Below, in pieces: positions 1 to 7,981 of a DNA stretch of 64,000 nucleotides. The notes under the pieces were generated by a model that had not been told where the DNA came from, searched no databases, and saw only the letters and a program-made list of their open reading frames with translations. The first letter of the stretch is position 1. Each line of letters opens with the position of its first letter. The translations under genes were made by a program, and so were the position numbers. Source of the DNA: Fodinisporobacter ferrooxydans (GTDB taxonomy: Bacteria; Bacillota; Bacilli; Tumebacillales; MYW30-H2). Where the stretch lies: assembly GCF_022818495.1 (NCBI RefSeq), contig NZ_CP089291.1, positions 2,373,501 to 2,437,500 of the forward strand, in the 5' to 3' direction.

Positions 1-64
1 CAGTCGGTAGAGCAGAGGACTGAAAATCCTCGTGTCGGCGGTTCGATTCCGTCCCGAGCCACCA
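1..64 (+). tRNA. tRNA-Phe (GAA), 5' end cut by the window
   Basis: The anticodon stem GAGGA/TCCTC closes a seven-base loop CTGAAAA, so the anticodon is GAA (Phe). The T-arm GGTTCGATTCC and the 3' acceptor strand CCGAGCC followed by A and an encoded CCA are present. The 5' acceptor strand and part of the D-arm lie before the window. It is followed within 8 bases by tRNA-Cys, so this is the tail of a tRNA cluster. Confidence 0.93.
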
Positions 65-71
65 TTTAAGC

Positions 72-146
<75 letters not shown>

Positions 147-158
147 GTTTTTTGTCTA

Positions 159-188
159 TTGACAATTCAGTTGGAAATTTGTTATAGT
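159..188 (+). promoter_or_regulatory. promoter of the infC-rpmI-rplT operon
   Basis: A perfect -35 TTGACA (159-164) and a near-consensus -10 TATAGT (183-188) are separated by 18 bases. They lie just after tRNA-Cys and upstream of the L20-type leader, as expected for the main sigma-A promoter of this operon. Confidence 0.8.
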
Positions 189-199
189 ATTCTTTGAAT

Positions 200-340
200 T
201 TAATGCAAGAAGAAGCTTGGGCTTCTCACCCGCGCGACGTCGAATGACTGTTTTCGGGTTATCTGAATTGACTAGTTATAGTTGCTAGTAGTGAGATAAC
301 GTTTGATATGCGGGTACATATGTGCCCGTTTTTTATTTTC
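200..340 (+). promoter_or_regulatory. L20-type leader with terminator in front of infC
   Basis: The stretch with GCAAGAAGAAGCTTGGG and GCTTCTCACC resembles the ribosomal protein L20 leader of Bacillus infC operons. It ends in a hairpin (CGGGTACA/TGTGCCCG, 311-328) followed by a T tract, an intrinsic terminator. In the known systems L20 binds the leader and promotes termination, giving feedback on infC-rpmI-rplT. The assignment rests on the motif and on its position; the full fold was not computed. Confidence 0.78.
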
Positions 341-370
341 CATTTTTTATTTATCTGGAGGTGACAGGCT

Positions 371-886
371 ATTAGCAAAGACGATGTTCAGATTAATGAA
401 GCGATTCGTGCTCGTGAAGTTCGATTGATTGACGTGAACGGGGATCAGTTGGGAATTGTTGCGTTTCGTGAAGCTTTGCGCATTGCCAGTGAAAAAAATC
501 TGGATCTGGTGAATGTCGCTCCGACCGCAAAACCACCCGTGTGCCGGATTATGGATTACGGGAAGTTTAAGTATGAGCAAAGCAAGCGTGAAAAAGAGTC
601 ACGGAAAAATCAAAAAGTGATATCCATTAAAGAAATACGGATGACGCCGAATATCGAAGAACACGATTTTGAAACGAAACTGCGGAATGTCATGAAGTTT
701 TTAGAAGCGGGTGACAAAGTGAAGATCGCTGTCCGTTTCCGTGGCCGGGAGATTACCCATACGGCAATCGGGCAAAGCGTATTGGAGCGTATGGCGAAAG
801 CTGTTGAAGAGATCAGTATGGTGGAACGTTCGCCAAAGCTGGAAGGCCGCCAAATGATTATGATTTTGTCACCGAAACAAAGCTAG
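371..886 (+). CDS. infC: translation initiation factor IF-3 (ATT start)
   Basis: IF-3 binds the 30S subunit and checks start-codon selection. The reading frame continues upstream of the first ATG (425) to an ATT codon at 371. That start gives [16 protein letters not shown], the normal IF-3 N-terminus, and GGAGGTG lies 8 bases upstream. A rare ATT start is the hallmark of infC, whose product discriminates against such codons and so limits its own synthesis. The protein is 171 aa, the usual family size, with the N-terminal domain, a basic linker and the C-terminal ribosome-binding domain ([19 protein letters not shown]). It is first in the operon with rpmI and rplT, behind an L20-type leader. 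Confidence 0.95.
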   Translation: MSKDDVQINEAIRAREVRLIDVNGDQLGIVAFREALRIASEKNLDLVNVAPTAKPPVCRIMDYGKFKYEQSKREKESRKNQKVISIKEIRMTPNIEEHDFETKLRNVMKFLEAGDKVKIAVRFRGREITHTAIGQSVLERMAKAVEEISMVERSPKLEGRQMIMILSPKQS

Positions 887-912
887 TTAGACTTGAAACG
901 GAGGATACTTCG

Positions 913-1110
913 ATGCCAAAAATGAAAACACATCGCGGAGCTGCTAAACGGTTTAAGAAAACGGGTTCCGGTAAAATCAAACGCAGTCATGCGTTCACAA
1001 GTCACTTGTTCGCCAACAAATCCCAAAAGCGCAAGCGCAAATTGCGCCATGCAGGTCTTGTTTCCAAAGGCGACCAAAAACGTATTGCACAAATCATTAC
1101 GTATCTATAG
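913..1110 (+). CDS. rpmI: 50S ribosomal protein L35
   Basis: A 65-aa very basic protein beginning [20 protein letters not shown], which is the L35 signature, with the C-terminal [13 protein letters not shown] segment. It is a structural component of the large ribosomal subunit. It lies 26 bases after infC with its own GGAGG site and is co-transcribed with infC and rplT, so it should share the leader control upstream of infC. Confidence 0.97.
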   Translation: MPKMKTHRGAAKRFKKTGSGKIKRSHAFTSHLFANKSQKRKRKLRHAGLVSKGDQKRIAQIITYL

Positions 1111-1154
1111 GCAGCCAGACATACTTTAGTTATTGATTTTGAGGAGGTTTTCAT

Positions 1155-1514
1155 ATGCCAAGAGTGAAAGGTGGCACGGTTACCCGTCGCCGTCATAAGA
1201 AAATTTTAAAATTAGCCCGCGGGTATCGCGGTTCCAAACATCGTTTATTCCGTACTGCCAACCAGCAGGTCATGAAGTCCTTAATGTATGCATACCGTGA
1301 CCGTCGAACCAAAAAACGTGAATTCCGCAAATTGTGGATCGCACGGATCAATGCGGCTGCTCGCAACAACGGTTTGTCATACAGCAAATTAATGCATGGA
1401 TTAAAAGTTGCGGGTATTGAAGTAAACCGCAAGATGCTTGCCGATCTCGCTGTGAATGACGGCAAAGCATTCTCCGAATTGGCTTCTTTAGCGAAAACAA
1501 AGCTAAACGCGTAA
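1155..1514 (+). CDS. rplT: 50S ribosomal protein L20
   Basis: A 119-aa protein starting [33 protein letters not shown], the typical basic N-terminal extension of L20, followed by the globular rRNA-binding part. L20 is an early 23S rRNA assembly protein and, in low-GC Gram-positives, the autogenous repressor of this operon. The strong AGGAGG site is well placed. A terminator hairpin follows, so this is the last gene of the operon. Confidence 0.97.
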   Translation: MPRVKGGTVTRRRHKKILKLARGYRGSKHRLFRTANQQVMKSLMYAYRDRRTKKREFRKLWIARINAAARNNGLSYSKLMHGLKVAGIEVNRKMLADLAVNDGKAFSELASLAKTKLNA

Positions 1515-1529
1515 AGAGTATCTGAAATG

Positions 1530-1560
1530 GACCTACAGAACTTGCTGTAGGTCTTTCTTC
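1530..1560 (+). terminator. terminator after rplT
   Basis: Nine-base stem GACCTACAG/CTGTAGGTC with a six-base loop, followed by TTTCTTC. It ends the infC-rpmI-rplT transcript. Confidence 0.8.
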
Positions 1561-1670
1561 ATATAACACATGGGAACAGGTATTCATTTGAAACAAGGGA
1601 GACAATTACACAGGTAAAGAAAGTACAATCTCAGGGAAAAGAAGTCCAATCGATGATGGAGGAAAGACGT

Positions 1671-2486
1671 GTGCAATTAGAACCCATCTATTCTTTAAAA
1701 AACCCTCGAATAAGGGAATGGGCGGCATTAAAGCAAAAAAAATACCGTGATCAGACCGGGCAGTATTTGATTGAAGGCGTACGTTTGGTTGAAGAAGCCT
1801 TGCAATCGGATTGTGACCTGGAATACATACTATATAATAATGACCGGATGAACGAACGGTTACATGATCTCGTAGCAGAAATCGAAACACGCGGGCTGAA
1901 TCTGGTGGAATGCACGGAACAAGTATTGGCGCAAGTTGCCGATACCAAAACACCGCAGGGAATCGTTGCGATTGCGAAAAAATCACAAACATCCATCGAT
2001 TTTGCCGCTGCGGATCGAGCAAAACCTGTGATTTTGGTCGATGGAATGCAAGATCCGGGCAATTTGGGCACAATCATACGAACGGCAGATGCAGTAGATG
2101 CATGTGCAGTTATAGTAAGCGAGAATACGGTTGACCCATACCATCCCAAAGTAGTAAGAGCGACAATGGGGTCTTTATTTCATCTTCCGGTCAGGGAACT
2201 GCCCGTAACGCAGGCCATTGAGCAAATGAAGGAAAGAGGATTTCAAATGATCGGTTCATCTTCTCATAATGGGGAAGATTATTTTCGCGCAGATTTAACA
2301 GGGCCGTTGGCATTGATCGTCGGCAGTGAAGCACATGGAATTTCTTCGGAACTGGATGCGTATGTCGATTCATGGGTGTGTTTGCCGATGCTTGGCAAAG
2401 CAGAATCGCTGAATGCGGCAATTGCGGCAAGTGTGATGATGTATGAAGTGGTCAGGCAGAAAAGCATTAAGAATGAAACGGTGTAA
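1671..2486 (+). CDS. TrmH/SpoU-family RNA 2'-O-methyltransferase (YsgA-like)
   Basis: A SPOUT-fold methyltransferase that should transfer a methyl group from SAM to a ribose 2'-OH of rRNA or tRNA; the exact target cannot be told from sequence. The N-terminal substrate-binding part (KNPRIREWAALKQKKYRDQ, then YLIEGVRLVEEAL) precedes the SpoU domain, with the motifs VDGMQDPGNLGTIIRTADA, ALIVGSEAHGIS and LGKAESLNAAIAASVMMYE of the SAM-binding knot. The GTG at 1671 is preferred because GGAGG lies 8 bases upstream; an ATG at 1653 would add six residues but has no good ribosome-binding site. It lies between rplT and pheS, as ysgA does in Bacillus. Confidence 0.85.
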   Translation: MQLEPIYSLKNPRIREWAALKQKKYRDQTGQYLIEGVRLVEEALQSDCDLEYILYNNDRMNERLHDLVAEIETRGLNLVECTEQVLAQVADTKTPQGIVAIAKKSQTSIDFAAADRAKPVILVDGMQDPGNLGTIIRTADAVDACAVIVSENTVDPYHPKVVRATMGSLFHLPVRELPVTQAIEQMKERGFQMIGSSSHNGEDYFRADLTGPLALIVGSEAHGISSELDAYVDSWVCLPMLGKAESLNAAIAASVMMYEVVRQKSIKNETV

Positions 2487-2495
2487 AAAGAGGTA

Positions 2496-2524
2496 TTGCA
2501 TTTTTTTGCCGGATGTATTATACT
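2496..2524 (+). promoter_or_regulatory. promoter of pheST
   Basis: -35 TTGCAT (2496-2501), 17-base spacer and -10 TATACT (2519-2524), directly after the methyltransferase stop codon and before the T-box leader. Confidence 0.75.
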
Positions 2525-2534
2525 CCAATTTAAA

Positions 2535-2800
2535 ATTTGCATACATGACAGACGTTGAAAAAGAGAGTATGCCCATGTTTTTTCGCCAGGGAGAGCTTGC
2601 CTTTGACTGAAAGCAGCTTGCTGAAACATGTCGCAGAAGTTCGCTTTGGAGTCTTGTGCCTGAATTTTGTTTTTCTGACGATTGTGTAAGGTGCAACGGT
2701 GTTGACCGTTATCAGAATGAAGCGGAAAATGATGGATTCATTTTCAAAAAGGGTGGTAACGCGGAACCTTCGTCCCTAATGAGTGACGAGGGTTTTTTTA
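2535..2800 (+). promoter_or_regulatory. T-box leader, phenylalanine (TTC specifier)
   Basis: The T-box sequence GGGTGGTAACGCGG (2751-2764) precedes a terminator, CCTTCGTC/GACGAGGG (2767-2792), and a run of T. The proposed specifier is TTC (2640-2642). It sits before GCTTTGGAG, and the same spacing is seen in the tyrS leader (TAC before ACTTTGGAG) and the ilv leader (CTC before ACCTCTGAG). Uncharged tRNA-Phe should stabilise the antiterminator and switch on pheST. The 5' boundary is approximate. Confidence 0.9.
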
Positions 2801-2822
2801 TTTGATGTCACGGTGATTCAAA

Positions 2823-2852
2823 GGACAGATAAAAACAGATAAAGACAGATAA
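2823..2852 (+). repeat. short 10-bp tandem repeat in the pheS leader
   Basis: Three imperfect copies of a unit ending ACAGATAA with a 10-base period lie between the T-box terminator and the pheS ribosome-binding site. No function is evident. Confidence 0.6.
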
Positions 2853-2889
2853 ACAAAAGACGAAAACATCTGCAAAGGAGGATTTTATC

Positions 2890-3924
2890 ATGCAACAACA
2901 ACTGCAGGAATTGCGGCAACAAGCGCTGCGTGAAATCAAGTCCATCAAGAATTTACAGAATCTACAAGAATGGAAAGTCCGCTATCTCGGCAAAAAAGGA
3001 TTGCTGACTCAAGTATTGCGGAGTATGGGAGAATTGCCGGCAGATGAACGACCGCTTATGGGACAATTGGTAAATGAAGTGCGTGGAGCATTGGAGCAAG
3101 AATTAGCTGCCAGTGAGCAAAAAATCAAGCAACTGGAATTAAACAATCGTCTCAATCAGGAATGGATCGACGTAACGTTGCCGGGAAGACGGCAGCTTCC
3201 TGGAACAGAGCATCCGCTCTTGCAAGTGATTCGGGAAATCGAAGATATTTTCGTGGGTCTTGGCTTTGAGATTGCAGAGGGACCGGAAGTGGAGACCGAT
3301 TATTATAATTTTGAAGCATTAAATCTTCCGAAAGATCATCCGGCAAGAGATATGCAGGATACGTTTTATATTACGGAAGAATTGCTGATGCGAACACATA
3401 CATCGCCTGTTCAGGCGCGGACGCTTGAGCGAAAAAAACCGGATCCGCTGCGGATCATTTGTCCCGGACGCGTGTATCGCAGAGATGAAGACGATGCAAC
3501 ACACTCCCACGCCTTTAATCAAGTGGAGGGACTGGTTGTCGACAAAGGCATACGCATGAGTGATTTGAAAGGCGTATTGCTTACATTTGCCAGACAAATG
3601 TTTGGTGGAGAGCAAAAGATCCGGCTGCGTCCAAGCTTTTTCCCATTTACGGAACCAAGTGCGGAAGTGGATGTCTCTTGCATTATCTGTAAAGGCGCAG
3701 GATGCCGTGTTTGCAAACATACCGGATGGCTGGAAATTTTGGGTTCAGGAATGGTGCATCCGAAAGTGTTGGAAATGGGCGGATATGATTCGGATGTATA
3801 TACAGGGTTTGCGTTCGGCATGGGAGTGGAACGGATCGCCATGCTGAAATATGGAATTGATGACATCCGGCATTTTTATGTCAATGATGTTCGATTCTTG
3901 CGTCAATTTACAGCGCGAAGATAA
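2890..3924 (+). CDS. pheS: phenylalanyl-tRNA synthetase alpha subunit
   Basis: Catalytic subunit of the heterotetrameric enzyme that charges tRNA-Phe. The 344-aa length is normal for bacterial PheS. An N-terminal coiled-coil arm (about 1-90) is followed by the class II core, with [14 protein letters not shown], the motif 2 region [17 protein letters not shown], and motif 3 [14 protein letters not shown] near the C-terminus. The start is an ATG preceded by AAAGGAGGA. It is followed after 24 bases by pheT and controlled by the phenylalanine T-box upstream. Confidence 0.98.
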   Translation: MQQQLQELRQQALREIKSIKNLQNLQEWKVRYLGKKGLLTQVLRSMGELPADERPLMGQLVNEVRGALEQELAASEQKIKQLELNNRLNQEWIDVTLPGRRQLPGTEHPLLQVIREIEDIFVGLGFEIAEGPEVETDYYNFEALNLPKDHPARDMQDTFYITEELLMRTHTSPVQARTLERKKPDPLRIICPGRVYRRDEDDATHSHAFNQVEGLVVDKGIRMSDLKGVLLTFARQMFGGEQKIRLRPSFFPFTEPSAEVDVSCIICKGAGCRVCKHTGWLEILGSGMVHPKVLEMGGYDSDVYTGFAFGMGVERIAMLKYGIDDIRHFYVNDVRFLRQFTARR

Positions 3925-3948
3925 GTTTTTTGAAGGAGTGGACGATGA

Positions 3949-6369
3949 GTGAAAATCACATATAAGTGGCTGCAAGAGTATGTATCGTTAGAGGATATAT
4001 CGCCCGAGCAATTGGCTGATGTATTGACAAACCGCGGAATACCGGTTGAAACCATTGAATATCGGAATCAAGGTGTAGATGGGGTTGTTGTAGGAGAAGT
4101 ATTGGCGACAGAGCAGCATCCGAATGCGGATCGTCTAAAAGTATGCCAAGTGAATGTCGGCAATTCTGAACATTTGCAAATTGTTTGCGGCGCTCCAAAC
4201 GTTAAGCCGGGGCAAAAAGTTCCTGTTGCTTTGGTTGGCGCCAAACTTCCGGGTTTAGAGATCAAAAAGGCGAAATTGCGCGGTGTGGAGTCACAGGGAA
4301 TGTTATGTTCGGCAAAAGAATTGGGCCTTGAAACGAAATTGCTGCCCAAAGAACAGACGGAAGGCCTGTTTATTCTGCCTGTTGATGCGCCGATTGGCGA
4401 ATCGATTGTGACGTATCTTGAATTGGATGACTGCATATTGGATTTGGAACTTACACCCAATCGTTCCGATTGTTTAAGCATGCGTGGAGTGGCATATGAA
4501 GTCGCAGCGATCTTGAATCGCAATATTCATATGCCAAAAATCTCTTGTCATGTGGATGAGCAGGTGTCTCCCTTGCATGTCCGGATTGATTCGGAAAATT
4601 GCAGGTATTATGCGGGGCAAGTGGCAGATGGCGTAAAGATCGGGCCGTCTCCCATTTGGATGCAAATGCGGTTGTTGAGCGTGGGTGTACGACCGATCAG
4701 CAATATTGTTGATATTACCAACTATGTCATGTTCGAATACGGCCAACCGCTGCATGCGTTTGATTGGCAAACAATTGCGGATCAAACCATTGTTGTACGC
4801 CAAGCAAGACAGGAAGAGAATTTGATGACATTAGACGGACAGCACCGAACATTAGATGACACGATGTTAGTGATAGCAGATCCGCATAAAGCGATCGGAC
4901 TGGCAGGCGTTATGGGGGGAGAAAATTCGGAGGTTACGAGCGCAACGGAGCGAATTGTGATTGAATCGGCCGTTTTTGATTCGATCGTCGTGAGAAAAAC
5001 TGGAAAAGCATTAGGACTTCGCTCGGAAGCCCAAAGCCGTTTTGAAAAAGGCATTGACCCTGCCATCGTCAATGAAGCATTGCAACGGGCCACTGCTTTG
5101 ATGGCAAGCTATGCAGGCGCTGTTCCGATTGGAAAGGCGGTAACAGCCGGCATTCTGCCAAAACTCGAGAAACGAATCGAATTATCTGCGGACAAGGCAA
5201 ATGATTTCCTTGGGACGAATTTGCCGCCGCTGCAAATCCATGGAATTTTGCAGGCGCTAGGATTCGGTGTGGAAGATGCAGGGGCGGGTGTATGTTTCGT
5301 AGACGTGCCTTCCCGCCGTATGGATATCACGTTGCCGGTCGATTTGATTGAAGAAGTTGCCCGCATGTACGGATATGATGAAATCCCTACGACTATGCCT
5401 GTCGCTCCGACAAATCAGGGATTTCTTACAGAAGAACAGAAAATCAGGAGAAGAATTCGCGAAAGTTTTATCAGTGAGGGATTGCAAGAGGTATTTACGT
5501 ATGTATTTGTCAATGAACAATCGCTGCAGAAGCTAGGATCGTCTTTGGAATCCTTCGGCAAACCCATACGCTTGGCGTTGCCGATGTCAGAGGAGCGCTC
5601 TGTGCTAAGAACAAGTCTGCTGCCATCCTTATTGGAAGTTGTACAGTACAACGCAAATCGAAAGCATGCAAATTTACGCTTGTTTGAGATCGGAAAAGTG
5701 TATACATCCAAATCGGAAACGCTGACAGAACTTCCGCAAGAACGATATCAAATCGCTGCCGTCCTGACGGGGAAAATCACTTCGGAAGCAGTAGGAAGTG
5801 AAGCGCGGATTGTGGATTTTTACGATGCAAAAGGTGTTGTCGAGACTGTATTTGAATCGATTGGCATCGAACAGATTACGTTTGTACCGGAATCGCAAAT
5901 TTCCTACTTGCATCCGGCGCGGACGGCGAGAATTCTTTGGCAGAATCATTCCGTTGGAGTGATTGGCGCATTGCATCCTTCCGTGGAAGAATCATTTGAT
6001 GTGCCAAGCGCATACTATATCGAACTGGATCTGGAATCGTTGCTTAAGGCCTGCAAAGGTGCCATAACGTTTGTGCCAATGCCGAAATATCCTGCCATTG
6101 TCCGTGATATTGCAGTTGTGATCGATCGTCAAATCCATGCTTCGAGTCTGTTGAACACGATTCGCAACGCGGGAGGAGAATGGGTTCGCCAGGTAAAAAT
6201 ATTCGATGTTTTCGAAAGTGCACAAATCGGAGAGCATAAGAAAAGTGTCGCGATTACGATTGAATATCGTTCCGATCAGCGGACGTTGACAGATGAAGAA
6301 GTGCAAAATGTTCATCAAACCATTCTGGATACGTTGTTCCGTGAATATCAGGCACAACTTCGTGCATAA
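3949..6369 (+). CDS. pheT: phenylalanyl-tRNA synthetase beta subunit
   Basis: Editing and tRNA-binding subunit of PheRS, 806 aa, full length. In order: an N-terminal OB-fold tRNA-binding domain (about 40-150, VVVGEVLATEQHPNADRLKVCQV), B3/B4 editing domains, B5, a catalytic-like core, and a C-terminal ferredoxin-fold anticodon-binding domain (YPAIVRDIAVVI to the end). The start is GTG in GTGAAAATCACATATAAG, giving MKITYKWLQEYV, the usual PheT beginning; AAGGAG lies upstream. It is co-transcribed with pheS, and a hairpin with a T-rich tail follows. Confidence 0.98.
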   Translation: MKITYKWLQEYVSLEDISPEQLADVLTNRGIPVETIEYRNQGVDGVVVGEVLATEQHPNADRLKVCQVNVGNSEHLQIVCGAPNVKPGQKVPVALVGAKLPGLEIKKAKLRGVESQGMLCSAKELGLETKLLPKEQTEGLFILPVDAPIGESIVTYLELDDCILDLELTPNRSDCLSMRGVAYEVAAILNRNIHMPKISCHVDEQVSPLHVRIDSENCRYYAGQVADGVKIGPSPIWMQMRLLSVGVRPISNIVDITNYVMFEYGQPLHAFDWQTIADQTIVVRQARQEENLMTLDGQHRTLDDTMLVIADPHKAIGLAGVMGGENSEVTSATERIVIESAVFDSIVVRKTGKALGLRSEAQSRFEKGIDPAIVNEALQRATALMASYAGAVPIGKAVTAGILPKLEKRIELSADKANDFLGTNLPPLQIHGILQALGFGVEDAGAGVCFVDVPSRRMDITLPVDLIEEVARMYGYDEIPTTMPVAPTNQGFLTEEQKIRRRIRESFISEGLQEVFTYVFVNEQSLQKLGSSLESFGKPIRLALPMSEERSVLRTSLLPSLLEVVQYNANRKHANLRLFEIGKVYTSKSETLTELPQERYQIAAVLTGKITSEAVGSEARIVDFYDAKGVVETVFESIGIEQITFVPESQISYLHPARTARILWQNHSVGVIGALHPSVEESFDVPSAYYIELDLESLLKACKGAITFVPMPKYPAIVRDIAVVIDRQIHASSLLNTIRNAGGEWVRQVKIFDVFESAQIGEHKKSVAITIEYRSDQRTLTDEEVQNVHQTILDTLFREYQAQLRA

Positions 6370-6372
6370 TGG

Positions 6373-6406
6373 AAGGGAGAAGCACTCTCCCTTTTTGCAT
6401 TTTTTA
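6373..6406 (+). terminator. terminator after pheT
   Basis: Stem AAGGGAGA/TCTCCCTT with a short loop, followed by T-rich sequence. Confidence 0.7.
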
Positions 6407-6509
6407 TCGCCGGTCGGCCAATCTGGAATTTCCGTTCCGATCCTTGGTATAATTGGCATAGAAAAACGTATAATCGAGAAAATACGGGGCAGTTGAAGGG
6501 AGACTTTTC

Positions 6510-6788
6510 ATGAGTCAGCAAGATTTAAACCGAATTCACGTAGATATTTTCGGTCATCAATATTCCTTGCGCGGACAAGCCTCCTCTGCACATATGCGGT
6601 TAGTCGCGGCATTGGTCGACGAGAAAATGAAGGAAATCGCGCAGGTGAATTCCCGGTTTGACTTAGGAAAGGTAGCAGTGTTATCCGCAGTCAATATAGC
6701 AGATGAATACATTCGCTTGCTTGAAGAATATAAAGATTTGCTAAATGCATTGCAACAAGATATTGATAAGACGAAAACAAAGACATAG
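6510..6788 (+). CDS. zapA: cell division protein ZapA
   Basis: A 92-aa FtsZ-ring-associated protein. The N-terminal part NRIHVDIFGHQYSLRGQAS and the following VAALVDEKMKEIAQ match the ZapA head domain; the C-terminal half is a predicted coiled coil. ZapA bundles FtsZ filaments at mid-cell. GAAGGGAG precedes the ATG. The cvpA gene starts 10 bases after the stop, so the two are likely co-transcribed, and the order pheT-zapA-cvpA-mutS2 is common in Bacillales. Confidence 0.92.
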   Translation: MSQQDLNRIHVDIFGHQYSLRGQASSAHMRLVAALVDEKMKEIAQVNSRFDLGKVAVLSAVNIADEYIRLLEEYKDLLNALQQDIDKTKTKT

Positions 6789-6798
6789 GGGGATCGCA

Positions 6799-7344
6799 TT
6801 GCACCTCGTAGATGTTTTGATCGTTGTTTGTATTGCTGCCGGCGCGTGGTCAGGATACCGATCAGGCGCCATTCGACAAGTCTTGCGGATTGGCGGTACG
6901 GTTATTTCGTATTGGGTCGCCATTCGCTATCCTTCGATTTTGGAACCGCTGGTTCTGAAAATTGACGATCAATGGGGCGGTAAAATCATTGCGGGATTTG
7001 GGACATGGGCGGTTCAGGGCGTGTCGATACTTTTGACTTTCGCACTGTGCCATCTTCTTGTTTCTTTACTCACCTTTGTCATTCAAGGCATTTTTGACTT
7101 GCCTGTGCTGTCCTTTGTCAATCGAATGGCAGGCACTGTGCTTGGCACGTGTATTGCTTTTTTGCTTATCGCCATTGTTGTACAGGTTTCAAATTATGTA
7201 CAAATCCCTACCCTGAACAAGGCAATCGCTCAATCAAATATTGCTCAATCGTTTTCTCACATACTTTTGAGCGGTTTGCCATCCATTCATGGACCCATTC
7301 AGGGGATACCGTCCCGTTCAAACCCGTTCCACATTTCCTATTGA
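6799..7344 (+). CDS. CvpA-family membrane protein (TTG start)
   Basis: A small integral membrane protein with four hydrophobic segments. It begins LHLVDVLIVVCIAAGAWSGYRSGAIRQ, the characteristic first helix of the CvpA/YshB family. TTG at 6799 is chosen because the N-terminus then matches the family and AGGGGGA lies upstream; the longer frame from 6745 would overlap zapA. E. coli CvpA is required for colicin V production, but the role in Bacillales is not established. It is downstream of zapA and convergent with the next gene. Confidence 0.85.
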   Translation: MHLVDVLIVVCIAAGAWSGYRSGAIRQVLRIGGTVISYWVAIRYPSILEPLVLKIDDQWGGKIIAGFGTWAVQGVSILLTFALCHLLVSLLTFVIQGIFDLPVLSFVNRMAGTVLGTCIAFLLIAIVVQVSNYVQIPTLNKAIAQSNIAQSFSHILLSGLPSIHGPIQGIPSRSNPFHISY

Positions 7345-7387
7345 TCTTGCATGTAAAGATCTTACTTGTAATGATCTTGCGCGTAAA
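7343..7387 (+). repeat. 15-bp imperfect tandem repeat, three units
   Basis: Three adjacent 15-base units (7343-7357, 7358-7372, 7373-7387) share GATCTT, a central variable part and GTAA. The array begins at the stop codon of cvpA. Confidence 0.75.
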
Positions 7388-7413
7388 ACGAAGGACGAAT
7401 GAAATGAAAGCTC

Positions 7414-7457
7414 AATGGAAAGGAGAAAGCCGCAGATCAGCTTTCTCCAATTCCATT
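7414..7457. terminator. long inverted repeat between convergent genes, possible bidirectional terminator
   Basis: Stem GGAGAAAGC/GCTTTCTCC (7422-7430 with 7440-7448), extended outward by AATGGA/TTCCATT. It lies between cvpA (plus) and the holin-like gene (minus). It lacks a clear T run, so termination is only likely. Confidence 0.5.
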
Positions 7458-7502
7458 TATGTCGCCTTTTTCAGACACAAATGGGTCGATTTGCAGTAAA
7501 CT

Positions 7503-7862
7503 CTAATGTCTGTCTCGTGTGTCACCTGTCCCGCGAATTTCTGTTGGGATAAACAGATCGATAATCCCGATTACAAGTGAGGCGAGCAGTGCGCCAAGCA
7601 ATGAGACACGCATGCCTGGAACAAATAATTGCGCCAGCCAGATGACGACAGCTCCAGATATGAATCCGATAATTCCACGGCCATAAGGGGAAATGCCGCG
7701 ACCAAAAAGTCGTTCAATTACCCAACCCATTGCTGCAATGACGATCGCTGCAACTAAGGCCGACCAGAAATTCAGGTGGCCAAAACCTGGTACGATAAAT
7801 CCTACAAACATTAGAACCAGGGCCGAAACGATGAATCGTACTATAGTACCAAGAAAACTCAT
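7503..7862 (-). CDS. small holin-like membrane protein (PF04020/YvlD type)
   Basis: A 119-aa hydrophobic protein with four predicted membrane helices, resembling the phage-holin-4 superfamily (YvlD-like) that is widespread on Firmicutes chromosomes. The motif ALLASLVIGIIDLFI near the C-terminus is typical. The reading frame extends upstream to 8051, but the ATG at 7862 has TTAGGAG correctly placed and begins MSFLGTIVRFIVSALVL, so the longer version is rejected; it would also overlap mutS2. No prophage genes surround it, so lysis function is unlikely. Function unknown. Confidence 0.75.
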   Translation of the reverse strand: MSFLGTIVRFIVSALVLMFVGFIVPGFGHLNFWSALVAAIVIAAMGWVIERLFGRGISPYGRGIIGFISGAVVIWLAQLFVPGMRVSLLGALLASLVIGIIDLFIPTEIRGTGDTRDRH

Positions 7863-7981
7863 CTTGAACCCTCCTAAGTTGAGATCACTGTGCTCATTAT
7901 TGTTACCGAATTGCTGAAAAACATAGCTGGTTTGTTTATCTTTTCCTGTCATGGATTGGCATAAGAGGAGAGTTTTATAAA

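Noticed and set aside
2279..2696. Minus-strand frames over the pheS leader
   Set aside because: The region is a T-box leader on the plus strand; the frames have no ribosome-binding site.
7503..7862. Prophage holin
   Set aside because: No endolysin, tail or other phage genes are nearby, and the family is common on ordinary chromosomes.
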